A DNA stretch of 64,000 nt from Nisaea sediminum. GTDB taxonomy: Bacteria > Pseudomonadota > Alphaproteobacteria > Thalassobaculales > Thalassobaculaceae. A program made the translations under genes and the position numbers. How positions within the stretch are numbered: the stretch's first letter is position 1; each line of letters starts with the position of its first letter. Below the pieces are notes generated by a model, which was not told the DNA's origin, ran no database searches, and saw only the letters and a program-made list of their open reading frames with translations. Shown here one piece after another: positions 49,638 to 60,864 of the stretch. The DNA lies in the NCBI RefSeq assembly GCF_014904705.1, contig NZ_JACZCQ010000001.1:664205-728204 (forward strand), in the 5' to 3' direction.

Positions 49638-51726
49638 ATTGACGGTCAACGGGGTCGAGGTCGAAGTACCCGCCGGCGCGTCCGTGCTCCAGGCCTGCGA
49701 GGAAGCCGGCGTCGAAGTGCCGCGCTTCTGCTATCACGAGCGTCTGTCGATTGCCGGCAACTGCCGTATGTGCCTTGTGGAGATGGAACGTTCTCCGAAG
49801 CCTGTCGCATCCTGCGCGATGCCGGCCGGCGACGGCATGGTGATCCGCACCGACACCGATCTGGTGAAGAAGGCGCGGGAAGGGGTGATGGAGTTCCTGC
49901 TCATCAACCACCCGCTCGACTGCCCGATCTGCGACCAGGGCGGCGAATGCGACCTGCAGGATCAGGCAATGGCCTTCGGTCAGAACGACAGCCGCTACGA
50001 CGAGAACAAGCGCGCGGTCGAAGACAAGTATATGGGCCCGCTGGTCAAGACCATCATGACCCGCTGCATCCACTGCACCCGCTGCGTCCGCTTCTCGACC
50101 GAAGTCGCCGGTGTGACCGACATGGGACTGCTCGGCCGCGGAGAGAACGCGGAGATCACGACCTATCTCGAGAAAGCCATCGACAGCGAGATGTCGGCCA
50201 ACGTCATCGACCTCTGCCCGGTCGGTGCGCTGACTTCGAAGCCCTATGCCTTCGTTGCGCGCCCCTGGGAGCTGCGCAAGACCGAGAGCATCGACGTGAT
50301 GGACGCGGTCGGTTCCAACATCCGTGTCGACGCGCGCGGCTCCGAGGTCATGCGGGTGCTGCCGCGCCTGCATGAGGACGTGAACGAGGAGTGGATCTCC
50401 GACAAGACGCGTTATGCCTGCGACGGGCTGAAGCGCCAGCGTCTCGACCGTCCCTATCTGCGCAAGAACGGTAAGCTTTCTCCGGTCTCCTGGGACGAGG
50501 CTTTCGCGGCCATCGCGGCGAAGCTGAAGGGCCTGAAGGGGGCGGAGATTGCCGCTGTCGCGGGCGATACCGTCGACGTCGAGTCCATGTATGCCTTGAA
50601 AGGGCTGATGACCGCGCTCGGCTCGCCGAACCTCGACTGCCGCCAGGACGGTGCCAAGCTCGATGCGACCACACGTGCCGGCTATCTCTTCAATTCGACC
50701 ATTGCCGGGATCGAGGACGCGGACGCGATTCTGATCGTCGGCGCGAACCCGCGCTGGGACGCCGCCGTGCTGAACGCGCGGATCCGCAAGCGCTGGCTCG
50801 CAGGCGGCCTGAAGGTCGGCCTGATTGGCGCGCCGGTCGAGCTGACCTACGAATACGAGCATCTCGGCGCGGGTCCGCAGACCCTGACCGAGGTTGCCGA
50901 CGGGAAAAACGCCTTCGCCTCCGTGCTGAAGGACGCCAAGCGGCCGATGATCATCCTCGGCATGGGCGCGCTTGCCCGTGAGGATGGCGCCGCCGTTCTC
51001 GCGACAGCGCGCAAGATCGCGGAGAGCACCGGCATGCTGGTCGCGGCCTCGAAGGACGCGGACGGCAACGAGACCCCGGCCTGGAACGGCTTCAACGTGC
51101 TGCACACCGCGGCCGCCCGCGTCGGCGGCCTCGATCTCGGCTTCCTGCCGGGCAAGGGCGGCGCGGATGTCTCGGGCATTCTCGAGGGCGCCTCGAAAGG
51201 CAAGATCAAGGCGGTCTACCTGCTCGGGGCCGACGAGATCGACACCCAGCGGTTGGGCGACGCCTTCGTGATCTACCAAGGCCATCACGGCGACCGCGGC
51301 GCGCATCGCGCCGACGTGATCCTGCCGGGCGCGGCCTATACGGAGAAGGACGCCCTCTACGTGAATACCGAGGGCCGGGTCCAGATGGGCCTCCGCGCCA
51401 GCTTCCCGCCTGGCGAAGCCCGCGAGGACTGGGCGATCCTGAGGGCGCTGTCGGGCCATCTCGGTCAGGCGCTGCCCTATGACAGCCTCGACCAGCTCCG
51501 CGCCAAGCTGCGCAGCGAGAACGAGATCTTCACCGAGATCGACGTCGCGCCGGTCGCCGAATGGGGACCGTTCGGAACCGAAGGCGCGATGAGCGATACC
51601 GGTTTCGGCACCACGGTCGAGAATTTCTATATGACCGATCCGATCAGCCGGGCCTCCAAGACCATGGCCGAATGTACCGAGGTGTTCGTCCTGCCGAAGC
51701 AGGGCCGGACCGGGACCGAGGGGTAA
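49630..51726 (+). CDS. nuoG: NADH-quinone oxidoreductase subunit G
   Basis: A 698-residue 75-kDa subunit of the mitochondrial-like length (E. coli NuoG is about 900). The N-terminal [2Fe-2S] domain has [19 protein letters not shown]; then the N5 His/Cys site and two [4Fe-4S] sites, [15 protein letters not shown] and [10 protein letters not shown], followed by a molybdopterin-oxidoreductase-like domain without cofactor. GGGGGAGAG precedes the ATG. nuoH starts seven nt after its stop. Confidence 0.96.
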   Translation: MPKLTVNGVEVEVPAGASVLQACEEAGVEVPRFCYHERLSIAGNCRMCLVEMERSPKPVASCAMPAGDGMVIRTDTDLVKKAREGVMEFLLINHPLDCPICDQGGECDLQDQAMAFGQNDSRYDENKRAVEDKYMGPLVKTIMTRCIHCTRCVRFSTEVAGVTDMGLLGRGENAEITTYLEKAIDSEMSANVIDLCPVGALTSKPYAFVARPWELRKTESIDVMDAVGSNIRVDARGSEVMRVLPRLHEDVNEEWISDKTRYACDGLKRQRLDRPYLRKNGKLSPVSWDEAFAAIAAKLKGLKGAEIAAVAGDTVDVESMYALKGLMTALGSPNLDCRQDGAKLDATTRAGYLFNSTIAGIEDADAILIVGANPRWDAAVLNARIRKRWLAGGLKVGLIGAPVELTYEYEHLGAGPQTLTEVADGKNAFASVLKDAKRPMIILGMGALAREDGAAVLATARKIAESTGMLVAASKDADGNETPAWNGFNVLHTAAARVGGLDLGFLPGKGGADVSGILEGASKGKIKAVYLLGADEIDTQRLGDAFVIYQGHHGDRGAHRADVILPGAAYTEKDALYVNTEGRVQMGLRASFPPGEAREDWAILRALSGHLGQALPYDSLDQLRAKLRSENEIFTEIDVAPVAEWGPFGTEGAMSDTGFGTTVENFYMTDPISRASKTMAECTEVFVLPKQGRTGTEG

Positions 51727-51733
51727 GAGTCCG

Positions 51734-52762
51734 ATGGATATGAATGCGATCCTCGACACCTACGTGATCCCGACCGCGATTATCCTGGCGCAGATCCTCG
51801 CCATCGTGGTGCCGCTGCTTGTGGCCGTCGCGTATCTGACCTATTTCGAGCGCAAGGTGATCGGCGCGATGCAGATGCGGAAGGGCCCGAATGTGGTCGG
51901 CCCGTTCGGTCTGCTGCAGCCGCTCGCGGACGGCGTGAAGCTCTTTGCCAAGGAAACCATCCTGCCGGCCGGTGCGAACAAGCTGATGTTCGCGATGGCG
52001 CCGATGCTGACCTTCATCCTGGCGATGATCGCCTGGGCGGTGATCCCGTTCGACGAGGGCATGGTGCTGGCCGACATCAATGTCGGGGTGCTTTATCTCT
52101 TCGCGATCTCCTCGCTCGGCGTTTATGGCGTGATCATGGCCGGCTGGGCCTCGAACTCGAAATACGCCTTTCTCGGTGCGCTGCGTTCCGCCGCGCAGAT
52201 GGTGTCCTACGAGGTCTCCATCGGCTTCGTGATGATCACCGTGCTGCTCTGCGTCGGCTCGCTGAACCTCTCGGCGATCGTCGAGGCGCAGAAGACGGTC
52301 TGGTTCGCCATTCCGCTGCTGCCGATGTTCGTGATCTTCTTCGTCTCGGCACTGGCGGAAACCAACCGCGCGCCGTTCGACCTTCCGGAAGGCGAGTCGG
52401 AACTGGTCGCGGGTTATTTCGTCGAGTATTCCTCAATGACCTTCGCCCTGTTCTTCCTCGGCGAATACGCGAACATGATCCTGATGAGCGGGATCACCTC
52501 GATCCTGTTCCTCGGCGGCTGGCTGCCGATCTTCGACATCGCGCCGTTCAACTGGATCCCGGGGCCGATCTGGCTCGCGCTGAAGATCTGTTTCGTCCTG
52601 TTCTTCTTCCTCTGGGTCCGGGCGACCTTCCCGCGCTACCGCTACGACCAGCTGATGCGCCTCGGGTGGAAGGTCTTCCTGCCGTTCTCGCTGCTCTGGG
52701 TCGTCATCACCGCCGGCGTGCTCGTCGCCTTCGGCTGGGTGCCGGATCCGGTGCTGGGATGA
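51734..52762 (+). CDS. nuoH: NADH-quinone oxidoreductase subunit H
   Basis: A 342-residue ND1 homologue with about eight membrane helices. [20 protein letters not shown] and the acidic loop [20 protein letters not shown] (quinone-channel E-channel) are conserved. It links the quinone site to the proton-pumping arm. A 62-nt gap with a mini-ORF leads to nuoI. Confidence 0.97.
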   Translation: MDMNAILDTYVIPTAIILAQILAIVVPLLVAVAYLTYFERKVIGAMQMRKGPNVVGPFGLLQPLADGVKLFAKETILPAGANKLMFAMAPMLTFILAMIAWAVIPFDEGMVLADINVGVLYLFAISSLGVYGVIMAGWASNSKYAFLGALRSAAQMVSYEVSIGFVMITVLLCVGSLNLSAIVEAQKTVWFAIPLLPMFVIFFVSALAETNRAPFDLPEGESELVAGYFVEYSSMTFALFFLGEYANMILMSGITSILFLGGWLPIFDIAPFNWIPGPIWLALKICFVLFFFLWVRATFPRYRYDQLMRLGWKVFLPFSLLWVVITAGVLVAFGWVPDPVLG

Positions 52763-52821
52763 GGATTGACACGATAATGACGCCGAACGCGACCCACAAA
52801 CGCACGACGGAGAGAGGCTGA
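52759..52821 (+). CDS. possible 20-codon coupling ORF between nuoH and nuoI
   Basis: An ATG overlapping the nuoH stop (ATGA) opens a 20-codon frame that ends three bases before the nuoI ATG and covers the nuoI ribosome site (GAGAGAGG). The product has no recognisable motif. Translational coupling is the simplest function; chance is possible. Confidence 0.25.
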   Translation: MRIDTIMTPNATHKRTTERG

Positions 52822-52824
52822 GCC

Positions 52825-53313
52825 ATGAGCATGCTGCAACAGAGTGCACGCGGGCTTCTGCTGACCGAGCTGCTGTCCGGGATGTATCTGACGCTGAAGT
52901 ATTTCTTCAAGCCGAAGGTCACGATCAACTATCCCTTCGAGAAGGGGCCGATCAGCAGCCGCTTCCGCGGCGAGCACGCGCTGCGCCGCTATCCGAACGG
53001 CGAGGAGCGCTGCATCGCCTGCAAGCTCTGCGAGGCCATCTGCCCGGCTCAGGCGATCACCATCGAGGCCGAACCGCGCGAGGATGGCAGCCGCCGGACC
53101 ACGCGCTACGACATCGACATGACGAAATGCATCTATTGCGGCTTCTGCCAGGAAGCCTGCCCGGTCGATGCGATCGTCGAGGGACCGAACTTCGAATTCG
53201 CCACGGAAACCCGCGAGGAGCTGTTCTACAACAAGGACAAGCTGCTCGCGAACGGGGACCGCTGGGAGCGCGAGATCGCGCACAATCTGACCGTCGAAGC
53301 GCCGTATCGTTGA
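52825..53313 (+). CDS. nuoI: NADH-quinone oxidoreductase subunit I
   Basis: A 162-residue 8Fe-ferredoxin subunit carrying clusters N6a and N6b in two CxxCxxCxxxCP motifs: [16 protein letters not shown] and [16 protein letters not shown]. The amphipathic N-terminus docks on the membrane arm. It matches the alphaproteobacterial/mitochondrial TYKY length. A 98-nt gap to nuoJ follows. Confidence 0.97.
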   Translation: MSMLQQSARGLLLTELLSGMYLTLKYFFKPKVTINYPFEKGPISSRFRGEHALRRYPNGEERCIACKLCEAICPAQAITIEAEPREDGSRRTTRYDIDMTKCIYCGFCQEACPVDAIVEGPNFEFATETREELFYNKDKLLANGDRWEREIAHNLTVEAPYR

Positions 53314-53337
53314 TGGCGCTCGGGGGGCGAGGGGAAC

Positions 53338-53415
53338 ATGAAGAAAGCCGGCGAAATGGCTGAGTTGACTCAGAAATCGCCCGCCGTCACGGCGGCGGGA
53401 GGGGGGCGCCGATGA
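53338..53415 (+). CDS. possible 25-codon ORF between nuoI and nuoJ
   Basis: A 25-codon frame from ATG 53338 ends with TGA overlapping the nuoJ ATG (ATGA). GAGGGGAAC precedes it. A second frame, ATG 53313-53363, overlaps the nuoI stop (TGATG), so the two together bridge the 98-nt gap. The peptide is Ala/Gly/Lys-rich with no motif. It may only couple translation. Confidence 0.25.
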   Translation: MKKAGEMAELTQKSPAVTAAGGGRR

Positions 53416-54017
53416 TCCAGGCACTCATTTTCTATGTTTTTGCCGCGATCACCATCGCCTCCGGCGTCATGGTGGTCTCTTCCCGGAACCCGGTCCATTC
53501 GGTCCTGTTCCTGATCCTGGCCTTCTTCAATGCCGCAGGGCTCTTCGTCCTGCTCGGTGCCGAGTTCATCGCCATGATCCTTGTCGTCGTCTATGTCGGC
53601 GCGGTCGCGGTGCTCTTCCTCTTCGTCGTCATGATGCTCGACATCAACTTCGTCGAGCTGCGGCAGGGTTTCATGAAGTATCTGCCGATCGGAATGCTGA
53701 TCGGCCTGGTGATCTTCGTCGAGCTGTTCTTCGTTGTGACAAGCTGGGTCATTGCGCCTGATCTGATCACTGCGGCACCGGCACCCGATGCCGCGCAGGT
53801 GAGCAACACCCATGCACTCGGCGCTCTGCTCTACACCCGCTATGTCTATCTCTTCCAGGCGGCCGGCCTGATCCTGCTGATCGCCATGATCGGCGCCATC
53901 GTGCTGACGCTGCGCAGCCGCCCGGGTGTCAAGCGCCAGCGGATTTCCGCGCAGCTCGCCCGGACCACGGAAGAGACCGTCGAAGTCGTCGAAGTCCCCC
54001 GCGGGGGAGGAGCCTGA
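53412..54017 (+). CDS. nuoJ: NADH-quinone oxidoreductase subunit J
   Basis: A 201-residue ND6 homologue with five membrane helices; [20 protein letters not shown] is the conserved helix 3 with its pi-bulge. The polar C-terminal tail after helix 5 is about 35 residues. nuoK starts two nt after its stop. Confidence 0.96.
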   Translation: MIQALIFYVFAAITIASGVMVVSSRNPVHSVLFLILAFFNAAGLFVLLGAEFIAMILVVVYVGAVAVLFLFVVMMLDINFVELRQGFMKYLPIGMLIGLVIFVELFFVVTSWVIAPDLITAAPAPDAAQVSNTHALGALLYTRYVYLFQAAGLILLIAMIGAIVLTLRSRPGVKRQRISAQLARTTEETVEVVEVPRGGGA

Positions 54018-54019
54018 TC

Positions 54020-54331
54020 ATGCTGGAAATCGGTCTCGCCCATTACCTGACCGTCGCCGCCGTGCTCTTCACGCTCGGCATGTTCGGGATCTTCCTCAAC
54101 CGGAAGAACGTGATCATCATCCTGATGTCGATCGAGCTGATCCTGCTCTCGGTGAACATCAACCTGGTCTCGTTCTCGGTCTTCCTGAACGATCTCGTCG
54201 GCCAGGTCTTTGCGCTCTTCGTGCTGACCGTCGCCGCCGCGGAGGCGGCCATCGGCCTCGCCATCCTGGTTGTGTACTTCCGCAACCGCGGCAGCATCGC
54301 TGTCGAAGACATCAACCTGATGAAAGGGTAA
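54020..54331 (+). CDS. nuoK: NADH-quinone oxidoreductase subunit K
   Basis: A 103-residue ND4L homologue with three membrane helices. The two conserved Glu of the proton path are in [12 protein letters not shown] and [11 protein letters not shown]. The canonical end ([19 protein letters not shown]) is intact. nuoL follows after six nt. Confidence 0.97.
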   Translation: MLEIGLAHYLTVAAVLFTLGMFGIFLNRKNVIIILMSIELILLSVNINLVSFSVFLNDLVGQVFALFVLTVAAAEAAIGLAILVVYFRNRGSIAVEDINLMKG

Positions 54332-54337
54332 GGCCGG

Positions 54338-56269
54338 ATGTACGCCGCAATCGTCTTCCTGCCGCTGCTCGGCAGTCTCGTCGCGGGCCTCGGAAACCGG
54401 GCCATCGGCGACCGCCCGGCCCAGCTGGTCACCTGCGGAGCCATGTTCGGCTCGCTCGCCCTTTCGATCATCGCCTTTTTCGACGTCGCGCTGGGCGGCA
54501 ACCCGGTCACGATCGAGCTCTTCACCTGGATCGCGTCCGGCTCCATGGAAGCGGCCTGGTCGCTCAAGTTCGATACCCTGACGGCGGTCATGCTGATCGT
54601 GGTCACCGGCGTCTCGACCATGGTGCACGTCTATTCCGTCGGCTACATGAGCCACGACCATTCGAAGCCGCGCTTCATGTCGTATCTCAGCCTCTTCACC
54701 TTCGCGATGCTGATGCTGGTGACGGCCGACAACCTGGTGCAGCTCTTCTTCGGCTGGGAGGGCGTCGGTCTCGCTTCCTATCTGCTGATCGGGTTCTGGT
54801 TCCACAAGCCGTCCGCCAACGCCGCCGCGATGAAGGCCTTCATCGTCAACCGCGTCGGCGATTTCGGCTTCGCGCTCGGCATCTTCGGCACCTACCTGCT
54901 GTTCGATACCGTCGTGCTGGACGACATCTTCGCCGCCGTGCCGGAAAAAGCCGCCGTGACCATGGAGTTCCTCGGCTACGAGTGGCATGCCATGACGGTG
55001 CTCTGCCTGCTGCTCTTCATCGGCGCCATGGGCAAGTCGGCGCAGCTCGGCCTGCACACCTGGCTCCCGGACGCGATGGAAGGTCCGACCCCGGTCTCCG
55101 CCCTCATCCATGCCGCCACCATGGTGACGGCCGGCGTATTCATGGTCGCGCGCCTGTCGCCGATGATGGAATTCTCCGAGACCGCGCTGATGGTGATCAC
55201 CATCGTCGGGGCGACCACGGCCTTCTTCGCCGCGACCGTCGGCCTCTGCCAGAACGACATCAAGCGGGTGATCGCCTATTCGACCTGTAGCCAGCTCGGC
55301 TACATGTTCTTCGCCTGCGGTGTGTCGGCCTATTCCGCCGCCATCTTCCACCTGATGACGCATGCCTTCTTCAAGGCGCTGTTGTTCCTCGGCGCGGGTT
55401 CCGTGATCCACGCCATGTCGGACGAGCAGGACATGCGCAACATGGGCGGCATCTGGAAGCACATCAAACTCACCTACATCATGATGTGGATCGGCAGCTG
55501 GGCGCTGGTCGGCCTCCCGCCCTTCGCCGGGTTCTTCTCCAAGGACCTGATCATTGAGGTGGCCTATGCGAAACACACCGGGGTCGGCGATTACGCCTTC
55601 TGGCTCGGTGTCGGCGCCGCCTTCATGACCGCCTTCTACAGCTGGCGCCTGCTAATCATGACCTTCCACGGCAAGCCGCGGGCGAGCCAGGAGGTGATGA
55701 GCCACATCCACGAATCTCCGAGCGTGATGACCATTCCGCTGATGGTGCTCGCGGCCGGCGCGGTGCTCTCCGGCTGGCTCGGCTACCAGTATTTCGGCGG
55801 CGAGATGCGTGCGGAGTTCTGGGGCGCGGCGCTCTTCGTTGCCGAGGGCAACGACACGATCGAGGCGGCGCATCACGTCCCGGCCTGGGTGAAGATCATC
55901 CCGATCGTCGTCACGGTCGGCGGCATCGGGCTCGCCTACCTGATGTACATGTTCATGCCCGGCCTGCCGGCCAAACTCGCCAGCAGCTTCCGTCCGGTCT
56001 ACCTGTTCCTCCTGAACAAGTGGTACTTCGACGAGCTCTACGACTTCCTCTTCGTGCGTCCGGCAATGAAGATCGGCCGCATCTTCTGGAAGAACGGCGA
56101 CGGGGCGATCATCGACGGCTTCGGGCCGGACGGCGTCAGCCTGGTGACGCGCCTCGCGGCGGTCCGGGCCGGCAAGATGCAGTCGGGCTACGTCTACCAC
56201 TACGCCTTCGTGATGATGATCGGCGTCGTCGCCATCATCTCCTGGTACATGCTGACGAGCGGGAACTAA
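54338..56269 (+). CDS. nuoL: NADH-quinone oxidoreductase subunit L
   Basis: A 643-residue ND5 homologue, the largest antiporter-like proton-pumping subunit, with about 16 helices. [17 protein letters not shown] and [20 protein letters not shown] are the antiporter hallmarks with the key Glu and Lys. The C-terminal lateral helix and its anchor are present, as seen from the full length. nuoM follows after four nt. Confidence 0.97.
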   Translation: MYAAIVFLPLLGSLVAGLGNRAIGDRPAQLVTCGAMFGSLALSIIAFFDVALGGNPVTIELFTWIASGSMEAAWSLKFDTLTAVMLIVVTGVSTMVHVYSVGYMSHDHSKPRFMSYLSLFTFAMLMLVTADNLVQLFFGWEGVGLASYLLIGFWFHKPSANAAAMKAFIVNRVGDFGFALGIFGTYLLFDTVVLDDIFAAVPEKAAVTMEFLGYEWHAMTVLCLLLFIGAMGKSAQLGLHTWLPDAMEGPTPVSALIHAATMVTAGVFMVARLSPMMEFSETALMVITIVGATTAFFAATVGLCQNDIKRVIAYSTCSQLGYMFFACGVSAYSAAIFHLMTHAFFKALLFLGAGSVIHAMSDEQDMRNMGGIWKHIKLTYIMMWIGSWALVGLPPFAGFFSKDLIIEVAYAKHTGVGDYAFWLGVGAAFMTAFYSWRLLIMTFHGKPRASQEVMSHIHESPSVMTIPLMVLAAGAVLSGWLGYQYFGGEMRAEFWGAALFVAEGNDTIEAAHHVPAWVKIIPIVVTVGGIGLAYLMYMFMPGLPAKLASSFRPVYLFLLNKWYFDELYDFLFVRPAMKIGRIFWKNGDGAIIDGFGPDGVSLVTRLAAVRAGKMQSGYVYHYAFVMMIGVVAIISWYMLTSGN

Positions 56270-56273
56270 GACC

Positions 56274-57785
56274 ATGAGCGATTGGCCGCTACTCTCACTG
56301 GTTACGTTCCTGCCGCTCGCGGGCGCGCTCTTCGTGGCGCTGACCCGCGGCGAGGAGGCACAGGTCGCGCGGAACGCACGCTACGTGGCGCTCTGGACCT
56401 CGCTGATCACCTTCGTCATCTCGCTGCTGATCTGGGCCGGGTTCGATCCGACCACGGCGGACTTCCAGTTCGTCGAGAAGCGCGACTGGCTGCCCGACTG
56501 GGGCATCGGCTATCACATGGGTGTCGACGGCATCTCCATGTGGTTCGTTCTGCTCTCGACCCTGCTGACGCCGATCTGCATCCTGGCGAGCTGGGAGGCG
56601 GTGCAGAAGCGCGTGAAGGAATACATGATCGCCTTCCTCGTGCTCGAGACCCTCATGGTCGGCATGTTCTGCGCGCTCGACATCCTCGTCTTCTACATCT
56701 TCTTCGAAGGCGTGCTGATCCCGATGTTCCTGATCATCGGCGTCTGGGGCGGCGCGCGTCGGGTCTATGCGGCGTTCAAGTTCTTCCTCTACACGCTGCT
56801 CGGCTCCGTTCTGATGCTGATCGCCATCCTGGCGATGTATCTGCAGGCCGGCACGACCGACATTCCGGCGCTGATGCAGGCCGGCTTCCCGGCCGAGCTG
56901 CAGACCTGGCTCTGGCTCGCCTTCTTCGCCTCCTTCGCGGTGAAGGTACCTATGTGGCCGGTTCATACCTGGCTGCCTGACGCGCACGTCGAGGCGCCGA
57001 CCGCGGGCTCGGTGATTCTGGCCGGTGTGCTCCTGAAGATGGGCGGCTACGGTTTCCTCCGTTTCTCGATCCCGATGTTCCCGGAAGCGACCGAGTTCTT
57101 CACGCCGCTGGTCTATGCGCTCAGCATCGTCGCGGTGATCTACACCTCGCTGGTCGCGCTGGTGCAGGAGGACATGAAGAAGCTGATCGCCTATTCCTCG
57201 ATCGCGCATATGGGCTTCGTGACCATTGGCATGTTCACCATGACGACGCAGGGTGTCGAAGGCTCGATCTTCCAGATGCTGAGTCACGGCATTGTGTCCG
57301 GCGCGCTCTTCCTTTGCGTCGGGGTGGTCTATGACCGGATGCATACCCGCGAGATCTCGGCCTATGGCGGTCTGGTCGAACGGATGCCGCGCTACGCGCT
57401 GGTCTTCATGATCTTCACCATGGGCTCGGTCGGCCTTCCGGCGACGAGCGGTTTCGTCGGCGAGTTCCTGATCCTGATGGGCGCCTTCGAGAAGAGCACC
57501 TGGCTCGCGGCGCTCGCCGCCACCGGACTCATCCTGGGCGCGGCCTACATGCTCTATCTCTACCGTCGGATCATCTTCGGCACGCTCGACAAGGAGGCGC
57601 TGAAGAAGATGCTCGACCTCTCGCCGCGCGAGATCGCCGTCTTCGCCCCGCTCATCATTCTGGTGTTCTGGATGGGGATCTATCCCTCGACTTTCCTCGA
57701 CATGATGTCGGTGTCGGTCGATCACCTGATCAGCAATTACAAGGTTGCGCTCGGCGATGCGAGCGTGGCCGTGGCCGCCCGGTAA
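56274..57785 (+). CDS. nuoM: NADH-quinone oxidoreductase subunit M
   Basis: A 503-residue ND4 homologue with 14 predicted helices. [20 protein letters not shown] carries the essential Glu, and [19 protein letters not shown] the pump motif; VPMWPVHTW is also present. One of three antiporter-like proton pumps of complex I. Confidence 0.97.
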   Translation: MSDWPLLSLVTFLPLAGALFVALTRGEEAQVARNARYVALWTSLITFVISLLIWAGFDPTTADFQFVEKRDWLPDWGIGYHMGVDGISMWFVLLSTLLTPICILASWEAVQKRVKEYMIAFLVLETLMVGMFCALDILVFYIFFEGVLIPMFLIIGVWGGARRVYAAFKFFLYTLLGSVLMLIAILAMYLQAGTTDIPALMQAGFPAELQTWLWLAFFASFAVKVPMWPVHTWLPDAHVEAPTAGSVILAGVLLKMGGYGFLRFSIPMFPEATEFFTPLVYALSIVAVIYTSLVALVQEDMKKLIAYSSIAHMGFVTIGMFTMTTQGVEGSIFQMLSHGIVSGALFLCVGVVYDRMHTREISAYGGLVERMPRYALVFMIFTMGSVGLPATSGFVGEFLILMGAFEKSTWLAALAATGLILGAAYMLYLYRRIIFGTLDKEALKKMLDLSPREIAVFAPLIILVFWMGIYPSTFLDMMSVSVDHLISNYKVALGDASVAVAAR

Positions 57786-57801
57786 GGCAGGAGTTAGACC
57801 C

Positions 57802-59262
57802 ATGGATGCGATCACAACGCTTCCCGTGATGAGCCCGGCGGCCGCCGAGATCTTCCTCGCGGCCGCGGCCATGGCGCTGCTCATGTTCGGCGTCTTCAAG
57901 GGCGGCAAGGCACAGGAGGCGACCTCCTGGCTCGCGGTTGCCGTCATGGTGATCGCCGGCGGCCTGGTCGTCACTTACGGCGGGGACACGACTCCCGCCT
58001 TCTTCGGCATGTTCTCCTCCGGACCTTTCGCCCAGTTCGCCAAGATCCTGATCCTCGCGGGCTCGATCCTCGCGATCATCATGTCGCGCAGCACCTTCCG
58101 CCGCGACAGTTTCGAGCGTTTCGAATTCCCCGTGCTGATCGTGCTCTCGACCGTCGGCATGCTGATGATGGTCTCGGCCAACGACATGATCGCGCTCTAT
58201 GTCGGCCTCGAGACCCAGAGCCTCGCGCTCTATGTCATCGCTTCGATCCGGCGCGACACGCTCCGCTCAACCGAAGCCGGCCTGAAGTATTTCGTGCTCG
58301 GCGCGCTCTCCTCCGGGATGTTGCTCTACGGTTCCTCGATGGTGTACGGCTTCGCCGGCACCACCGAATTCGACGCGCTGGCCCGGGTCTTTACCGGTCT
58401 CGCCGGAACCGAACCCTCCGTCGGCCTGATTGTCGGCCTGGTCTTCGTGATCTGCGGTCTCGCCTTCAAGGTTTCCGCCGTGCCGTTCCACATGTGGACG
58501 CCGGACGTCTACGAGGGCGCCCCGACCCCGGTCACCGCGCTTTTCGCCGTGGCTCCGAAGGTGGCGGCTCTGGCGCTGTTCCTCCGCGTCCTGCTCGAGC
58601 CGTTCGGTGCGCTCGTCGGCGAGTGGCAGCAAATCATCTCGCTGATCGCGGTGCTCTCCATGGCACTCGGCGCGGTCGGAGCGTTGGTTCAGACCAACAT
58701 CAAGCGCCTGATGGCCTACAGCTCGATCGGCCATATGGGCTATGCGTTGGTCGGTCTCGCCGCCGCGAACGAGGCGGGCGTCGCCGGGATCCTCGTCTAT
58801 CTCGCGATCTATCTCTTCATGAATGTCGGGACCTTCGCCTGCATCCTCGCGATGCGCCGGCAGGGAAGGGCGGTCGAGGGTATCAATGATCTCGCCGGGC
58901 TCTCCAAGACCCATCCGGGCATGGCGGCGATGATCCTGATCTTCATGTTCTCGATGGCGGGCATCCCGCCGCTCGCTGGCTTCTTCGGCAAGTGGTTCGT
59001 CTTCATGGCTGCGGTCGAGTCCGGGCTGATCACCCTCGCGGTGCTCGGCGTGCTCGCCAGCGTGATCGGCGCCTTCTATTACCTGCGCATCGTCAAGATC
59101 ATGTATTTCGACGAGGCGGAGGAGCCGCTCGACAGTGCCGTTCCGGGCGATCTGAAGGTAATCATGACGGTGATGGCCGCCGTGACGCTGCTGTTCTTCA
59201 TCGTCCCGGCGCCGCTCGTGAGCAGCGCCAAGGCCGCCGCCTCCGCTTTGTTCGCCGGCTAA
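57802..59262 (+). CDS. nuoN: NADH-quinone oxidoreductase subunit N
   Basis: A 486-residue ND2 homologue, the third antiporter-like subunit. LYVGLETQSLALYVIAS and PFHMWTPDVYEGAPTPVTA are the conserved motifs. ATG at 57802 with GGCAGGAG upstream is chosen; the frame is open back into nuoM. It ends the nuo set; birA starts 46 nt later and may be in the same transcript. Confidence 0.97.
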   Translation: MDAITTLPVMSPAAAEIFLAAAAMALLMFGVFKGGKAQEATSWLAVAVMVIAGGLVVTYGGDTTPAFFGMFSSGPFAQFAKILILAGSILAIIMSRSTFRRDSFERFEFPVLIVLSTVGMLMMVSANDMIALYVGLETQSLALYVIASIRRDTLRSTEAGLKYFVLGALSSGMLLYGSSMVYGFAGTTEFDALARVFTGLAGTEPSVGLIVGLVFVICGLAFKVSAVPFHMWTPDVYEGAPTPVTALFAVAPKVAALALFLRVLLEPFGALVGEWQQIISLIAVLSMALGAVGALVQTNIKRLMAYSSIGHMGYALVGLAAANEAGVAGILVYLAIYLFMNVGTFACILAMRRQGRAVEGINDLAGLSKTHPGMAAMILIFMFSMAGIPPLAGFFGKWFVFMAAVESGLITLAVLGVLASVIGAFYYLRIVKIMYFDEAEEPLDSAVPGDLKVIMTVMAAVTLLFFIVPAPLVSSAKAAASALFAG

Positions 59263-59308
59263 TCCGAACGCCTGACAGGATGCTCTGACCCCGGAAGGAT
59301 CGGGTCAA

Positions 59309-60061
59309 TTGGACCAGAACCGCCAGAGTCACGGCTTCGCCATCCACCGCTTCGACGCCGTCACCAGTACCAGCGACGAGGCGGAACGGCTTGCCCGGGA
59401 TGGGGCGCCGGACCGCACGCTGGTCTGGGCACGGAGCCAGACCGCCGGACGCGGCCGGCTCGGGCGGCCCTGGTCCTCTCCGGAAGGCAATCTCTACACC
59501 ACGGCAATCCTCGATCCGGAGCTGCCCCTCGGCCGTCTGCAGGAACTCTCCTTCGTCGCGTCGCTGGCCGTGCACGATGCCGTCGCCGGACTGTTGCCCG
59601 GAGCCGATCTCAAACTTAAATGGCCGAACGACGTCCTTCTCGAAGGGGCAAAGCTCTCGGGCATCCTGACGGAGACACTGCCGCGGGACGGCCGCTATGT
59701 CGCGCTGCTCGGCGTGGGGATCAATCTCGGACACGCTCCAGGTGAAACGCGCTATCCGGCGACATCGATCCGGGAGCATCTTGCGGCGCCTCCGACGGTC
59801 GAGAATTTCCTGGAGCGCTATCTGGCGGCTCTGTCCGTCCGCTACGGGGAATGGCGGCGTGACGGTTTCGAGACCATCCGGGATGCCTGGATCGTGCGGG
59901 CACGATGGATCGGCCGGCAGGTGATCGTCGAAAACGGCCCCGAACGCAAATCCGGATGCTATGAAGGGATCGATGCCGACGGAACGATGCTCCTTCGTCT
60001 CGACGACGGCCGGCAGGAGAAAATCGCGGCGGGCGATGTGCGTCTGGCGGAGGAAAGCTGA
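59309..60061 (+). CDS. birA: biotin--[acetyl-CoA-carboxylase] ligase
   Basis: A 250-residue class I biotin protein ligase. The biotin-binding loop is GRGRLGRPWSSPEGN, with KWPNDVLLEGAKLSGIL and GVGINLGH following. It lacks the N-terminal helix-turn-helix of class II BirA, so it is an enzyme, not a repressor. The start is TTG at 59309; GGAAGGA lies upstream within a small GACCC/GGGTC stem-loop (59287-59306). Its TGA shares a base with the coaX ATG. The nuoN-birA-coaX-rnj order is common in alphaproteobacteria. Confidence 0.93.
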   Translation: MDQNRQSHGFAIHRFDAVTSTSDEAERLARDGAPDRTLVWARSQTAGRGRLGRPWSSPEGNLYTTAILDPELPLGRLQELSFVASLAVHDAVAGLLPGADLKLKWPNDVLLEGAKLSGILTETLPRDGRYVALLGVGINLGHAPGETRYPATSIREHLAAPPTVENFLERYLAALSVRYGEWRRDGFETIRDAWIVRARWIGRQVIVENGPERKSGCYEGIDADGTMLLRLDDGRQEKIAAGDVRLAEES

Positions 60062-60864
60062 TGCTTCTGACGATCGATTGCGGCAACACCAACACGGTCT
60101 TCGCCGTCTTTGCAGGAAAGGAAAAGCAGGGCTCCTGGCGGACCTCGACGAACGTCGCGCGGACCGCGGACGAATATGCGGTCTGGCTGACGCAGCTGAT
60201 GGCGCTCGAGAGCATGACCCTCAGCGACGTGACGGACGTGATCATCGCGACCGTTGTCCCGGAGGTCATGTTCAATCTCGAGACGCTGTGCCGGAAATAT
60301 TTCAAGATCGAGCCGATGGTGGTCGGCAGGAAAGGCGTCGACCTCGGCCTCGACATCCGGATCGACCGTCCGGAACAGGTCGGGGCTGACCGGCTAGTGA
60401 ACGCCGTCGCGGCGCATGCGGTCTATGACGGTGCGCTCATCGTGATCGATTTCGGCACCGCGACGACCTTCGACGTGGTGGAACCGGACGGCGGCTATGC
60501 CGGCGGCATCATCGCGCCGGGCATCAATCTCTCGCTCGATGCGCTCTACCGGGCCGCGGCGCAATTGCCACGGATCGCGATCCGGCCGCCCGAGATGCCG
60601 GAAGAGGGGACCAACAGCCCGGTCAAGGTCATCGGGAAATCGACCGTCAGCGCCATGCATTCCGGAATATTCTGGGGCTATATCGGGCTGATCGAAGGGC
60701 TCGTCTCGCGGATCAAGCAGGAATACGGAACCGACATGACGGTTATCGGCACCGGCGGGTTGGCGGCGATCTTCGCCAATTGCACGCCCGCCATTGAACA
60801 TGTGGACGAGGAGATTACATTGCGCGGCCTGCTTCTGATACACGAACGGAACAAAGCGCGATGA
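60061..60864 (+). CDS. coaX: type III pantothenate kinase
   Basis: A 267-residue CoaX. LLTIDCGNTNTVFAVF is the phosphate-binding start, GADRLVNAVAAH and VIDFGTATTFDVV follow, then GGIIAPGINLSLDALYRAAA. It phosphorylates pantothenate in CoA synthesis, needs a monovalent cation and is not inhibited by CoA. It overlaps birA by one base and rnj by four (ATGA). Confidence 0.95.
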   Translation: MLLTIDCGNTNTVFAVFAGKEKQGSWRTSTNVARTADEYAVWLTQLMALESMTLSDVTDVIIATVVPEVMFNLETLCRKYFKIEPMVVGRKGVDLGLDIRIDRPEQVGADRLVNAVAAHAVYDGALIVIDFGTATTFDVVEPDGGYAGGIIAPGINLSLDALYRAAAQLPRIAIRPPEMPEEGTNSPVKVIGKSTVSAMHSGIFWGYIGLIEGLVSRIKQEYGTDMTVIGTGGLAAIFANCTPAIEHVDEEITLRGLLLIHERNKAR